The notes: generated by a model from the sequence alone, not told the origin. DNA of 64,000 nt from Sphaerisporangium krabiense (GCF_014200435.1 NZ_JACHBR010000001.1:4902001-4966000), one strand, 5' to 3'; positions 45,324 to 55,227 are shown, counted from the stretch's first letter. Translations and numbers: made by a program.

Positions 45324-47894
45324 ATGGCCACCCGTACGTCGAAAAGCACCCCAAAAGGGTCGGCGAAGCGGTCCACGTCGCCCCGCCCGGCCTCCGGCAA
45401 GCGGCCATCGGGCGCGCGGGCCACAGGGGGGCGCACGCAGGGCCGCCAGGCGCGCCGCCCCGCGTCCTCGCCGCCGGACCCGATCAGCTGGGTCTTCGTC
45501 GTCATCGGGAAGCTCTTCATCGGCGTGTGGCTGCTCGTCGCCAACGGCATCGGCACCGCCGCGCGCGCCTTCGGCGACCAGGCGCGCGAGCTCGACCCGG
45601 CCCACCGCCGCGACGGGCTCGGCCTCGCCGTCCTCGGCTCGGCCATCGCCCTGGCCGCGATGACCTGGCGCTCCACCCAGGGCACCTTCGCCTCCGTCGT
45701 GGACGCCGTGCTGCGCGGCGCCGTCGGCTCGCTGGCCTGGTCGGTGCCGATCCTGCTCGCGCTGGTGGCCTGGCGCCTGCTCAGGCACCCCGACCAGAAC
45801 GCCGACACCAACCGCATGATCATCGGCTGGACGGCGCTGCTCGCCGGCCTGCTCGGCGTCATCCACGTCGCGCACGCCACCCCCTACCCCTCCGGGCCGG
45901 CCAAGACCGACGGCATGGACCAGGTGTCCGCGGCGGGCGGCATGATCGGGTTCATCGTCTCGGCGCCGCCCTCCAGCATCCTTCCCGCCTTCGTGACCAT
46001 CCCGCTGCTGCTGTTGCTGTCCGGGTTCGGCGTCCTGGTGATCACGGCCACGCCGGTGCACCGCGTGCCCGAGCGGCTCGCCGAGATCCGGCACATGCTC
46101 TTCCAGAAGTCCCCGGACGGCGGCGCCAAGCCCGCGGGGGAGACCGGCAAGCCCGCCCGCCGCCCGCGCAAGGGGGCCAAGGGGAAGGAGGCCCAGGACG
46201 AGGCGGAGACGGGCGACCACGTCAGGCCCTACGACACCCCCGTGGTCGCCGACGCGCCCGGCGCCAGGCCCGGGCGCGAGGACCACTCCCCGGAGATCGT
46301 CCCCGGCCTCGTCGACGAGCCGGCCGGCGAGCCCGCCGACGAGGAGGCGCCGCCGCGGCCCGCCCCCGAGCCCCCGCACCCCTCGCCCGCGCCGCGCAAG
46401 GTCGAGCAGCTCGTGCTGTCCCCGCAGGCGGGCCCCTACGAGCTTCCCGACGTCGGCACGCTGCGCCCCGGCACCGCGCCCAAGCCGCAGACCAAGGCCA
46501 ACACGATCGTCGTCAACGCGCTCACCAGCGTGCTCGAACAGTTCTCCATCGACGCCCAGGTGATCGGCTTCACCCGCGGCCCGACGGTCACCCGCTACGA
46601 GATCGAGCTCGGCCCCGCCGTCAAGGTCGAGAAGGTCACCGCGCTCACCAAGAACATCGCCTACGCCGTCAAGTCGGCCGACGTCCGCATCCTGTCCCCG
46701 ATCCCGGGCAAGTCCGCGATCGGCGTCGAGATCCCGAACACCGACAAGGACCTGGTCAGCCTCGGTGACGTGCTGCGCTCCCAGGTCGCCCAGGCCGACC
46801 ACCACCCGATGATCGTGGGCCTCGGCAAGGACGTCGAGGGCCGCACCATCGTGGCCAACCTCGCCAAGATGCCTCACCTGCTCATCGCGGGCGCCACCGG
46901 TGCGGGAAAGTCGGTCTGCGTCAACGGCCTGATCTCCTCGATCCTGATGCGGGCCACCCCCGACGAGGTGCGCATGGTCCTCGTCGACCCCAAGCGGGTC
47001 GAGCTGTCGTCCTACGAGGGCATCCCCCACCTGATCACCCCGATCATCACCAACCCCAAGAAGGCCGCCGAGGCCCTGGAGTGGGTCGTCGGCGAGATGG
47101 ACCGCAGGTACGACGACCTGGCGGCCAGCGGCTTCCGGCACGTCGACGAGTTCAACAAGGCGGTCAAGGCCGGCAAGCTGGTGCCCCCGCCGGGCAGCGA
47201 GCGGGTCTACCAGCCCTACCCCTACCTGCTGGTCATCATCGACGAGCTCGCCGACCTCATGATGGTCGCCCCCCGCGACGTCGAGGACTCCATCGTCCGC
47301 ATCACCCAGCTCGCCCGCGCCGCGGGCATCCACCTGGTCATCGCCACCCAGCGCCCCTCGGTGGACGTCGTCACCGGACTGATCAAGGCGAACGTGCCCT
47401 CGCGGCTCGCCTTCGCCACCTCCTCGCTGGCCGACTCGCGGGTCATCCTCGACCAGCCGGGCGCCGAGAAGCTCGTCGGCCAGGGCGACGCGCTGTTCCT
47501 GCCCATGGGCGCGAGCAAGCCGATGCGCCTGCAGAACGCCTTCGTCTCCGAGAAGGAGATCCACGAGGTCGTCGCGCACTGCAAGTCCCAGATGCAAGCG
47601 GAGTACCGCGACGACGTCGCCGCGGCGGCCACCGCCAAGCGCGAGATCGACGAGGAGATCGGCGACGACCTCGACCTGCTGGTCCAGGCCGCCGAGCTGA
47701 TCGTCACCACCCAGTTCGGCTCCACCTCCATGCTCCAGCGCAAGCTGCGCGTGGGCTTCGCCAAGGCCGGGCGCCTGATGGACCTGCTGGAGAGCAGGAG
47801 CGTCGTCGGCCCGAGCGAGGGCTCCAAGGCCCGCGAAGTGCTCGTCAAGCCGGACGAACTGCCCGGGCTGCTCGCCGACTTGCGGGGAGAGTGA
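45324..47894 (+). CDS. ftsK: DNA translocase FtsK/SpoIIIE
   Basis: 856 residues from ATG 45324; TACCCT (45311-45316) ends seven bases before it with no ribosome-binding site, so probably leaderless. A basic N-terminus, four membrane helices (about 50-250), a Pro/acidic linker (about 265-385), then the motor: alpha/beta domain (IVVNALTSVLEQFSIDAQVIGFTRGPTVTRYEI), Walker A GATGAGKS at 523-530, Walker B YLLVIIDELADLMM, and a gamma winged helix (LLVQAAELIVTTQFGSTSMLQRKLRVGFAKAGRLMDLLE) that reads KOPS-like DNA. It pumps chromosomes during division or sporulation septation. Confidence 0.96.
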   Translation: MATRTSKSTPKGSAKRSTSPRPASGKRPSGARATGGRTQGRQARRPASSPPDPISWVFVVIGKLFIGVWLLVANGIGTAARAFGDQARELDPAHRRDGLGLAVLGSAIALAAMTWRSTQGTFASVVDAVLRGAVGSLAWSVPILLALVAWRLLRHPDQNADTNRMIIGWTALLAGLLGVIHVAHATPYPSGPAKTDGMDQVSAAGGMIGFIVSAPPSSILPAFVTIPLLLLLSGFGVLVITATPVHRVPERLAEIRHMLFQKSPDGGAKPAGETGKPARRPRKGAKGKEAQDEAETGDHVRPYDTPVVADAPGARPGREDHSPEIVPGLVDEPAGEPADEEAPPRPAPEPPHPSPAPRKVEQLVLSPQAGPYELPDVGTLRPGTAPKPQTKANTIVVNALTSVLEQFSIDAQVIGFTRGPTVTRYEIELGPAVKVEKVTALTKNIAYAVKSADVRILSPIPGKSAIGVEIPNTDKDLVSLGDVLRSQVAQADHHPMIVGLGKDVEGRTIVANLAKMPHLLIAGATGAGKSVCVNGLISSILMRATPDEVRMVLVDPKRVELSSYEGIPHLITPIITNPKKAAEALEWVVGEMDRRYDDLAASGFRHVDEFNKAVKAGKLVPPPGSERVYQPYPYLLVIIDELADLMMVAPRDVEDSIVRITQLARAAGIHLVIATQRPSVDVVTGLIKANVPSRLAFATSSLADSRVILDQPGAEKLVGQGDALFLPMGASKPMRLQNAFVSEKEIHEVVAHCKSQMQAEYRDDVAAAATAKREIDEEIGDDLDLLVQAAELIVTTQFGSTSMLQRKLRVGFAKAGRLMDLLESRSVVGPSEGSKAREVLVKPDELPGLLADLRGE

Positions 47895-47992
47895 CCCCTC
47901 CGCCACCGATCCCCTCGGTTACTGGTTGAATATGAATGACTACGCATCGTCGGAATACGGGCGCGTAGCGCAGTGCACGGCGAGGGGGACGT

Positions 47993-48730
47993 ATGAGCAT
48001 TGGAGTGACGCTGGCCGCGGCACGTCACGCGGCGGGCATGACGGTCGCTCAGCTGAGCGGCCGCACGCGTATCAGGGAGACGGTCATCTATGCCATCGAG
48101 CGGGACGACTTCTCGCTCTGCGGAGGCGACTTCTACGCCCGGGGTCACGTCCGCAACATCGCCAAGACCCTCGGGCTCGATCCCGACGCGATCGTGCACC
48201 AGTTCGACGAGGAACACGGCGGCGTTCCCCGGCCCGTGCGCGCGGCGGCGGTCTTCCAGGCCGAAAATTCGATCAAACTCCGGGAGCGCCGCAGCCCCAA
48301 CTGGTCGACCGCGATGGCGATCGCCCTCGCCATCGTGGCGGTCTTCGGCGTCGCCCGCGTGATGAGCGGCACCGGCGAGCCCGTCGCCCCCGACCCCAAG
48401 GCCGGCGTCCCCAAGGCCCCCGCCCCCTCGTCCAAGCCCTCGGCGGCCGCCAAGGTCGCCGAGCGGGGGAGCGATCTGGTCACCCTGCAGGTCAAGGCCA
48501 CCAAGCCGTCCTGGCTGGAGGTCAGCGACAGCAAGGGCAAGCAGATGTTCCGCGGCACCCTGCCCGCCGGGCGCACCTCCACCTGGAAGGCGCGCAAGGA
48601 GGTCCGGGTCACGATCGGCAACGCGGGCGGCGTCGACCTGGAGGTCAACGGCAAGCACATCGGCGTGCCCGGGAAGCTGGGCCAGCTCGTCCACAAGTCG
48701 TTCGGCCCCGAGGAGCCGGGCTCGCGCTGA
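47993..48730 (+). CDS. RodZ-like helix-turn-helix membrane protein (DUF4115)
   Basis: 245 residues, ATG 47993 behind GGGGGAC. Cytoplasmic HTH (IGVTLAAARHAAGMTVAQLSGRTRIRETVIYAIERDDFSLCGGDFYARGHVRNIAKTLGLDPDAIV), one membrane helix (MAIALAIVAVFGVARVM, about 105-122), a Pro/Ala-rich stretch and a beta-rich C-terminal DUF4115 domain (LVTLQVKATKPSWLEVSDSKGKQMFRGTLPAG...VTIGNAGGVDLEVNGKHIG). This is the RodZ layout, linking membrane and cytoskeleton or cell wall growth. Position after ftsK is conserved in actinobacteria. Confidence 0.88.
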   Translation: MSIGVTLAAARHAAGMTVAQLSGRTRIRETVIYAIERDDFSLCGGDFYARGHVRNIAKTLGLDPDAIVHQFDEEHGGVPRPVRAAAVFQAENSIKLRERRSPNWSTAMAIALAIVAVFGVARVMSGTGEPVAPDPKAGVPKAPAPSSKPSAAAKVAERGSDLVTLQVKATKPSWLEVSDSKGKQMFRGTLPAGRTSTWKARKEVRVTIGNAGGVDLEVNGKHIGVPGKLGQLVHKSFGPEEPGSR

Positions 48731-48760
48731 CCGGGGCCGCTCGCGCGCGGCCGGGGCGAC

Positions 48761-48786
48761 CACGGCGGCCGCGCGGGGCCGCCGTG
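48761..48786 (+). terminator. Terminator after the RodZ-like gene
   Basis: CACGGCGGCC (48761-48770), 6-base loop, exact complement (48777-48786), 31 bases past the stop. Confidence 0.6.
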
Positions 48787-48848
48787 CCCGCGCGAGAGCG
48801 GGGTGAGTGCGCCGGAGGAGGCCAACTCCCGATACCGTAGAGCCCATC

Positions 48849-50258
48849 ATGTCTTCCCGCCGAACCGCATCGCTGATCACACTGGGCTGCGCGCGCAACG
48901 ACGTCGACTCCGAGGAGCTCGCCGCGCGCATGGAGGCCGCCGGGTGGAGCCTCGACGACGACGACCCCGACGTCATCGTCGTCAACACCTGTGGCTTCAT
49001 CGACTCGGCGAAGCAGGACTCGATCAACACCCTGCTGGCCGCGGCCGACTCCGGGGCCAAGGTGGTCGCCGCCGGGTGCATGGCCGAGCGCTACGGCAAG
49101 GAACTGGCGGAGGCGCTGCCCGAGGCCTCCGCGGTCATCTCCTTCGACGACTACGCCGACATCGGCGCGCGTCTGGACGACGTCGTCGCGGGCCGTGCGC
49201 TCACGCCGCACACGCCCCAAGATCGCCGGCTGCTCCTGCCCATCACCCCCGTCGAACGCTCCTCGGGCGCCACGGCCGTCCCGGGCCACGGCGAGACCCT
49301 GCCCGAGGGCCTCGCACCCGCCAGCGGGCCGCGCGCGCTGCGCAAACGGCTCTCCGGCGGCCCGATGGCCCCGCTGAAGCTCGCCTCCGGGTGCGACCGG
49401 CGCTGCGCCTTCTGCGCGATCCCGGCCTTCCGCGGCGCCTACGTCTCGCGCCGGCCCGACGAACTGCTGGCCGAGGCCGAGTGGCTCGCCGCGCGCGGGG
49501 TCAAGGAGCTCGTGCTGGTCAGCGAGAACTCCACCTCCTACGGCAAGGACCTCGGCGACCTTCGCGCCCTGGAGAAGCTGCTGCCGCGGCTGGCGGCCAC
49601 CGAGGGCGTCGAGCGGGTCAGGGTGAACTACCTGCAGCCCGCCGAGCTCCGTCCCGGCCTTCTGGAGGTCATCGCGGGCACCCCCGGCGTGGCCCCGTAC
49701 TTCGACCTGTCGTTCCAGCACGCCAGCGGCACCGTCCTGCGCCGCATGCGCCGCTTCGGCGACCCGCGCCGCTTCCTGGACCTCCTGGAGACCATCCGGT
49801 CGCACGCCCCGGAGGCAGGGGTGCGCTCCAACTTCATCGTCGGGTTCCCCGGCGAGACCGAGGAGGAGTTCGCCGAGCTGACCGCCTTCCTCCAGGAGGC
49901 GCGGCTGGACGTCGCGGGCGTGTTCGGCTACTCCGACGAGCAGGGCACCGAGGCCGCCGGGTTCCCGGGCAAGCTCGACCAGGACGTCGTGGACGCCCGC
50001 GTCGCCACGTTGTCCGCCCTCACGGACGAGCTGGCCGCCCAGCGCGCGGAGGAGCGCATCGGCACCGAGGTCGAGGTCCTCGTCGAGGAGGATCTGGGCG
50101 ACGGCGGCTACGAGGGCCGCGCCGCCCACCAGGGCCCCGAGGTGGACGGCTCGGTGACCGTCCAGGGCATCGGGCTGGTCCCCGGCCAGATCGTGCGCGC
50201 CACGGTCGTCGACGCCGAGGGGGTCGACCTGATCGCCCGCATCAAGGCCTCGCCATGA
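48849..50258 (+). CDS. rimO: Ribosomal protein S12 methylthiotransferase
   Basis: 469 residues from ATG 48849; TACCGT (48833-48838) ten bases before suggests a very short or no leader. Order: UPF0004 domain with Cys in [26 protein letters not shown] and [12 protein letters not shown]; the radical SAM motif [15 protein letters not shown]; a TRAM domain at the end ([32 protein letters not shown]). It adds a methylthio group to an Asp of S12. Overlaps pgsA by 4 nt. Confidence 0.95.
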   Translation: MSSRRTASLITLGCARNDVDSEELAARMEAAGWSLDDDDPDVIVVNTCGFIDSAKQDSINTLLAAADSGAKVVAAGCMAERYGKELAEALPEASAVISFDDYADIGARLDDVVAGRALTPHTPQDRRLLLPITPVERSSGATAVPGHGETLPEGLAPASGPRALRKRLSGGPMAPLKLASGCDRRCAFCAIPAFRGAYVSRRPDELLAEAEWLAARGVKELVLVSENSTSYGKDLGDLRALEKLLPRLAATEGVERVRVNYLQPAELRPGLLEVIAGTPGVAPYFDLSFQHASGTVLRRMRRFGDPRRFLDLLETIRSHAPEAGVRSNFIVGFPGETEEEFAELTAFLQEARLDVAGVFGYSDEQGTEAAGFPGKLDQDVVDARVATLSALTDELAAQRAEERIGTEVEVLVEEDLGDGGYEGRAAHQGPEVDGSVTVQGIGLVPGQIVRATVVDAEGVDLIARIKASP

Positions 50259-50860
50259 CGCAACGGCCGGAGACCGGCGCCGAGCCGATCGTCGCCCCTG
50301 TGGCTCGGTACGTCAGCCCGTGGAACGTCGCCAACGTGCTGACCGTGCTCCGGCTCGTGGTCGTCCCCTTCTTCGTCGTCTGCATGTTCGTGGACGGCGC
50401 GGGCTGGCGGTGGACGGCGCTGGTGGTGTTCCTGCTGGCGTCGCTGACCGACCAGCTCGACGGCTGGCTGGCCCGGCGCTACGGGCTGATCACCGACTTC
50501 GGCAAGATCGCCGACCCGATCGCGGACAAGGCGCTGATCGGTGCCGCGCTGGTCACGCTGTCCTTGCTCGCCGAGGTGCCCTGGTGGGTCACCGCCGCGA
50601 TCCTGGTCAGGGAGGCCGGGGTCACGGGGCTTCGGTTCGCGGTGATCCGGCACGGCATCATCCCGGCCAGCTACGGCGGCAAGGTCAAGACCGTCCTGCA
50701 GATCGCCGCCATCGCGCTCTACATCCTGCCCGGCGTGCCCGACGCGCTGCGGTGGGCGGTGATGGGCGCGGCCCTGGCCGTGACGGTGGTCACCGGCCTG
50801 GACTACGTGATCAGGGCCGTGCGGCTGCGGAAGGTGGCCCAGAAGGCGCGCGGCGGGTGA
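50255..50860 (+). CDS. pgsA: CDP-diacylglycerol-glycerol-3-phosphate 3-phosphatidyltransferase
   Basis: 201 residues from an ATG overlapping the rimO stop (ATGA). The CDP-alcohol phosphotransferase motif D-x2-DG-x2-AR-x8-G-x3-D-x3-D is complete in [20 protein letters not shown] and IADPIADK. Five to six membrane helices. It makes phosphatidylglycerol phosphate for PG and cardiolipin. rimO-pgsA-cinA is conserved in actinobacteria. Confidence 0.93.
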   Translation: MTQRPETGAEPIVAPVARYVSPWNVANVLTVLRLVVVPFFVVCMFVDGAGWRWTALVVFLLASLTDQLDGWLARRYGLITDFGKIADPIADKALIGAALVTLSLLAEVPWWVTAAILVREAGVTGLRFAVIRHGIIPASYGGKVKTVLQIAAIALYILPGVPDALRWAVMGAALAVTVVTGLDYVIRAVRLRKVAQKARGG

Positions 50861-51354
50861 GCGCGACCCTGGCGGCCGAGGTGCTGGCCCTCCTGGTGCG
50901 CCGGGGGGCCACGGCGGCGGTCGCCGAGTCCCTGACCGGCGGGCTGATCGGCGCCGCGCTCACCACGCCGGCCGGCGCGTCGGCCGCGTTCCGGGGCGGG
51001 GTGATCGCCTACGCGACCGAGCTGAAGGCCCGGCTGCTGGAGGTCCCGGAAGATCTACTAGATCGGGAGGGTGCCGTGCACCCGGAGGTCGCGGCGGCCA
51101 TGGCCGCCGGGGTCCGGCGGCTCGCCGGGGCGACCTACGGTCTGGCGGTGACCGGCGTGGCCGGCCCGGACCCTCAGGACGGCAGGCCGGTCGGCACCGT
51201 CCACATCGCCGTGGCCGGACCGGATAAGGGTTTTTGGCGGCGTGAGGTGCATCTTTCCGGATCTAGGGAAGAGATCCGTAAAGGTACCGTTCGGGAGGGT
51301 TTAGATCTCCTGAGAGGTGTGCTGGAGGCCGAAGTGGGGGAACATTCCGGATGA
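50857..51354 (+). CDS. cinA: CinA C-terminal domain protein (NMN amidohydrolase-like)
   Basis: 165 residues from a GTG overlapping the pgsA stop by 4 nt. It is the stand-alone C-terminal CinA/PncC domain: [90 protein letters not shown]. The catalytic Ser/Thr region (AESLTGG) and Lys are present. These enzymes deamidate NMN in the pyridine nucleotide cycle. The competence-linked N-terminal domain of longer CinA proteins is absent. Confidence 0.92.
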   Translation: MSATLAAEVLALLVRRGATAAVAESLTGGLIGAALTTPAGASAAFRGGVIAYATELKARLLEVPEDLLDREGAVHPEVAAAMAAGVRRLAGATYGLAVTGVAGPDPQDGRPVGTVHIAVAGPDKGFWRREVHLSGSREEIRKGTVREGLDLLRGVLEAEVGEHSG

Positions 51355-51607
51355 TTACCGCGTTACGTCACCAGCGAACATGCTCTCCACGGTCTGCCGC
51401 CGCGTTGGCCGATGCGGGTACGGTGGAGCTGTGAGTGAGGTCCGCGACCCAACGGCGAGGAGCAGGTCCGGCGCGCGCCCGGCGAAGGCGCCGAGCGAAC
51501 CAGTGATGACGGCGAGGAGCATGTACGAAGCGCATCCGAAGAACGGGCGATACGAACCGACCGCGCGGAGTGTCGTGAAGACCCCTGCGCCCGGGAGGGA
51601 GCGACAG

Positions 51608-51973
51608 ATGGTCCTGCTGCGTCAGCTGCTCGGTGACGTGCTGCGGCGGCTGCGGGTGCGGCAGGCACGCACCCTGCGCGAGGTCTCCACGTTGGCACGT
51701 GTCTCACTGGGCTACCTGTCCGAGGTTGAGCGCGGCCAGAAGGAAGCGTCCTCGGAGCTGCTCGCGTCGATCTGCGGCGCCTTGGGCGTGCCTCTTTCGC
51801 AGGTGCTCCGCGAGGTGTCCGACCAGTTCGCGCTGGCCGAACTGCAACACGCGCCCGTGCTGGCCGACGTGCCCGAGCACGAGCGTCTTCCCATCTCCGA
51901 GACCGTCTCCACCACGATCTCGGGCCCCGAGTTCGAAGGCTTCCCCGAGGTCAAGGACATGGTCGCCGCGTAG
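51608..51973 (+). CDS. clgR: ClgR/PopR-type protease regulator
   Basis: 121 residues from ATG 51608 with GGGAGGGAG upstream; longer in-frame forms exist but the family starts here ([19 protein letters not shown]). HTH_3: [51 protein letters not shown]. The chain ends in Val-Ala-Ala, the type of C-terminus that Streptomyces ClpP proteases recognise. ClgR activates clp and lon genes and is itself a Clp substrate. The position after cinA matches Streptomyces; recA, usual next neighbour there, is not seen here. Confidence 0.92.
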   Translation: MVLLRQLLGDVLRRLRVRQARTLREVSTLARVSLGYLSEVERGQKEASSELLASICGALGVPLSQVLREVSDQFALAELQHAPVLADVPEHERLPISETVSTTISGPEFEGFPEVKDMVAA

Positions 51974-52041
51974 GTCCGCGGCCTGCCCGTTCCGTGCCCG
52001 CGGGTCGTCCCGCGACGGCCCGTGTTCCGCGCGCCGCCCGC

Positions 52042-52833
52042 TCACCGCGGCTGGCAGACGGGACAGTAGAACACCAGTCTTTCGTACGGCTGTGCCCCGA
52101 GCTCTCCGCCCACGATCCGTCCTCCGCAGCGCGGGCACGTCCTGCCGGCCCTCCCGTACGCCCACAGGCGCCTCCCCGGGCGCGGATCGCCCGTCGTGAT
52201 CGGGCCTCCCGGGTCGTCCTTGCTCGCCTCCAGCAGCCGATGGGCGAGCGTCATCATCGTCACCAGGTCCGGCACGTCCCCCGCGGGAGTGAACGGGGAG
52301 ATCCCGGACAGGTAAAGCGTCTCGGCGCGCCAGATGGTGCCGAGGCCCGCCACGTTGCGCTGGTCCAGCAGCGCCTCACCGATCGTCACCTCCGGCCGCG
52401 CCGCGATGTTCCGCGCGGCCGTCTCGGCGTGCGCGGCGTCCCAGGCGGGGGACAGCAGATCGGGCCCGAGGTGGCCCACGACCCGGTCCTCCCGTTCGGT
52501 GGGCAGCAGGTCGACCACGCCGAGCCTGATCCCGACGGCCTGCCAGCGGACGTTGGCGAGGACGAGGCGGACGACGTCGCCCGCGCGGAGGCGGGTGCCT
52601 GCGGCCTGGACGCGCCAGCTTCCGTCCATGCGCAGGTGAGTGTGCACGGTGAGCCCGCCCTCCACCCGCGTGAGCAGGTGTTTTCCGCGGGTCAGCGTGG
52701 TGAGGACGGCACGGCCCGTCAGGTCGGCGGTGGCGTGCCGGGGGACGCGGAAGTCCGAGCGGGTGAGCACCCGTCCGTCGAGGGCGGCACGCAGCCGGGC
52801 GCCGGTGCGGTAGACGGCGTCGCCCTCGGGCAT
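52042..52833 (-). CDS. nei: Fpg/Nei-family DNA glycosylase
   Basis: 263 residues, ATG 52833. It begins MPEGDAVYRTGARLRAALDG with the catalytic Pro2 and Glu3; the PEGD start marks Nei rather than Fpg (which usually reads PELPEV). Further: TRGKHLLTRVEGGLTVHTHLRMDGSW, the helix-two-turn-helix LLDQRNVAGLGTIWRAETLYLSGISPFTPAG, and a C-terminal zinc finger TCPRCGG...FYCPVCQPR. It removes oxidised bases and cuts the DNA strand. It resembles mycobacterial Nei2-type enzymes. Confidence 0.92.
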   Translation of the reverse strand: MPEGDAVYRTGARLRAALDGRVLTRSDFRVPRHATADLTGRAVLTTLTRGKHLLTRVEGGLTVHTHLRMDGSWRVQAAGTRLRAGDVVRLVLANVRWQAVGIRLGVVDLLPTEREDRVVGHLGPDLLSPAWDAAHAETAARNIAARPEVTIGEALLDQRNVAGLGTIWRAETLYLSGISPFTPAGDVPDLVTMMTLAHRLLEASKDDPGGPITTGDPRPGRRLWAYGRAGRTCPRCGGRIVGGELGAQPYERLVFYCPVCQPR

Positions 52834-52840
52834 GGGGCGG

Positions 52841-53290
52841 TCAGTCCCAGGCCGCGGGGTCGGCGGCCAGCTCCATCACGCGCGGGGGCAGGGTGTCGGT
52901 GGCGATCTGGTCCAGGGTGACCTCCTCCAGGATCGCGCGCTCGCTCGCGCGCAGGGCGATCCAGACCTGCTGGAGGGAGCGGGCGGCCCCGCGGTAGCCG
53001 ACGTGCTCGGGGCGCTCGCCCCGGACGTTGGCCAGGGGACCGTCCACGGCGCGGATCACGTCGGCGAGTGAGATCTCGGTCGCGGGCCTGGCCAGGACGT
53101 ACCCGCCCTCGGGGCCTCGCTGGCCGCGCACCAGTCCGGCCCTTCGCATCTGGAGCAGGATGTTCTCCAGGTACTTGGGGGGCATTTCCTGTTCCTTGGC
53201 GAGCTCGCCCACGGTGGTGGGACCGCTGCCGGAGGCGGCCAGCTCGGCGGCGGCGCGGAGGGCGTAGTCGACACGGGCAGAAAGACGCAT
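52841..53290 (-). CDS. Rrf2-family regulator lacking cysteines
   Basis: 149 residues, ATG 53290. Rrf2 winged helix: MRLSARVDYALRAAAELAASGSGPTTVGELAKEQEMPPKYLENILLQMRRAGLVRGQRGPEGGYVLARPATEISLADVIRAVDGPLANVRG. There is no Cys at all, so the three-Cys iron-sulfur site of IscR or NsrR is missing. It is then more like CymR-type proteins that act through partners or small molecules. It lies seven bases before nei on the same strand, so they are probably co-transcribed. Confidence 0.9.
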   Translation of the reverse strand: MRLSARVDYALRAAAELAASGSGPTTVGELAKEQEMPPKYLENILLQMRRAGLVRGQRGPEGGYVLARPATEISLADVIRAVDGPLANVRGERPEHVGYRGAARSLQQVWIALRASERAILEEVTLDQIATDTLPPRVMELAADPAAWD

Positions 53291-53310
53291 GTTGTCGATT
53301 ATCCCGCCTG

Positions 53311-55227
53311 CTAAAGCGTGGTTAGCCGCAACCGCACCACAACAGGCAGATGATCTGAGAAAGGTACGCGGGGAACCTCTGCCGTGACAACGCTCAACCC
53401 CCGTCCGAGCAGTACGTGGTCGATCCGCTTCACCGGGTCATCGGCGGGGGAGGTAGGGGGGTCCCCGAAGGCCGTCAGGGGGTCGGTGAGGCCCGCGCCC
53501 GTCAGGACGGCCATCTCCGGGTCGGCGGGGGTGGTGTTGAGGTCGCCGGTGAGCAGCACGGGCCGGGGCCGGGCGGGGACGGCCGCCGGGATCCTTCCCT
53601 CGGCGAGCCGCCGGGCCAGCGCGGCCGCCTCGGGCGCCTGGCCGGCGGGCGCCTGCAGGTGGGTGTTCAGGATGCCCACCTCGGCGCCGCCCACGACGAC
53701 CACCGACGCCTGCGCCTGCGCGCCCGTCGGATGGCCGTGGCGGCCGAGCGGGAACGACTCCGACCCGCGCAGCGGCAACGACGTCAGGATCGCGTCGCCC
53801 CACAGGCCGTCGGCCGCGGGCGCGAAACGGTAGGTCATGCCGAGCCCCGCGGCGACGCGCGCCAGGCCGTCGTGGCCGCCGTTGAGCAGCCAGCCCCGGT
53901 CGACCTCGCTCAGCAGCACCACGTCGGGGTTCCGGGTGCGCGCCCACGCGGCGATCGCGTCGAGGTCCAGGGTGCCCTTCAGCCCGAACCCCATCCGGAT
54001 GTTGTAGGCGATCAGCGTGAACTCGTCCCCGGCCACGGTGCGCACCTGCGGGGTGGGCCGCCAGGCCGCCACGGCCGTGGCCGCCGCGACGGCCAGCGCG
54101 ACGACCACCGGCCCCCGCCCGAGCGAAGGCCGGGCGGGCGCCCGCCGGCCCTGGGCGGCGGTCCCCGCGAGGACGGCGACCAGGACGGCCAGGGCGCCGG
54201 GCACGAGGCGGTTGGGGAAGCCGAGGTCGGCGTCGTAGGCCGCGTAGTACGCGAACACGGCCACCAGGAACACGAGCATGCCGGCGATCGCGGCCAGGCC
54301 GCTCCTGCCAGGGGAGGCGGCGGCCGGCAGTCCCGCCAGGCCCAGGCAGGCCCCGAGCGCGAGCGCGGCGAGCGCGGCCGGAGGCGTGGTCTCGGTGACG
54401 ATCGCCACGGCCACCGACAGGGGAAGCAGGGCGACCGGGACCCACCGGCGCGCGGGCGGGCGCGCGGCCAGGCAGACCATGGCGATCTGGCAGACGGCGA
54501 GCGTCGCGCTCACCACCATGGTGGTCCACGCCGCGGGCCCGCCCCACGCGGGCGGGCCGGCCAGGCCGGTCGTCCCCAGGTACATGCCCGTCAGCACCAG
54601 GGCGGGCCCGAAGGCGAACCAGAGCCGCGCGGGGGCGGGCTCCCCATGCCGTCCTGGAAGGGCCCACAGGCACCCCAGGAGGGCCGCGCAGGCCAGAACG
54701 ACACCGAACCAGGGAAGGGGGCCCGCGCGCCACACCAGGTCCATCTGGCCGAGCAGCAGGTGGACGATCGTCGAGGCCGCCAGGCCCCCGGCGAGCGCCG
54801 CGGGGACCACCTCGCGGGGCAGCGTCCGCGCGCAGCCGTACAGGAAGGCGATCCCGCAGGCGACCCCCGCGCCCGACACGTACAACTGGGGCGCGCCGCC
54901 GTCGGTGGCCTGGAGCACGAGCCGGGCGGCGGCCAGCAGTACCCCGGCGCCCATGAGGACCCGCCGCGCGCCCACGGCCCGGGCGGCCGGGACCGCGGCG
55001 AACGGGAGGACGAACCACAGGGCCGCGAACAGGCCCATGCGCTCCGGCGGGGTCTCGCCCGCCCGGCCGAACAGCGTGATCAGAGAGGGGAGCAGAACGC
55101 GCAGGTGGTCGGCCAGCAGCAGCACGCCGAGGACGGCCACGCCCGCGGGCGCGTGCCGCCGGACGAGGGCCGAGGACGAGCGCGGCGAGGCGGTCTCGGA
55201 GGGGGATCGGTGGGGTGCTTCCGCCAT
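53311..55227 (-). CDS. Membrane protein with C-terminal endonuclease/exonuclease/phosphatase domain
   Basis: 638 residues; ATG 55227 with GAGGAG 7 nt upstream (an ATG at 55284 is less likely). Residues about 30-390 have 10 to 12 membrane helices; the rest (from about 400) is an EEP domain: FTLIAYNIRMGFG, DAIAAWARTRNPDVVLLSEVD, VGILNTHLQAP, TGDLNTTPADPEM near 562 and FSDHLPVVVRL at the end, keeping the Asn, Glu, Asp, Asp-His residues of the active site. The site may face outside and act on lipid head groups or extracellular nucleic acids. The exact substrate is unknown. Confidence 0.85.
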   Translation of the reverse strand: MAEAPHRSPSETASPRSSSALVRRHAPAGVAVLGVLLLADHLRVLLPSLITLFGRAGETPPERMGLFAALWFVLPFAAVPAARAVGARRVLMGAGVLLAAARLVLQATDGGAPQLYVSGAGVACGIAFLYGCARTLPREVVPAALAGGLAASTIVHLLLGQMDLVWRAGPLPWFGVVLACAALLGCLWALPGRHGEPAPARLWFAFGPALVLTGMYLGTTGLAGPPAWGGPAAWTTMVVSATLAVCQIAMVCLAARPPARRWVPVALLPLSVAVAIVTETTPPAALAALALGACLGLAGLPAAASPGRSGLAAIAGMLVFLVAVFAYYAAYDADLGFPNRLVPGALAVLVAVLAGTAAQGRRAPARPSLGRGPVVVALAVAAATAVAAWRPTPQVRTVAGDEFTLIAYNIRMGFGLKGTLDLDAIAAWARTRNPDVVLLSEVDRGWLLNGGHDGLARVAAGLGMTYRFAPAADGLWGDAILTSLPLRGSESFPLGRHGHPTGAQAQASVVVVGGAEVGILNTHLQAPAGQAPEAAALARRLAEGRIPAAVPARPRPVLLTGDLNTTPADPEMAVLTGAGLTDPLTAFGDPPTSPADDPVKRIDHVLLGRGLSVVTAEVPRVPFSDHLPVVVRLRLTTL

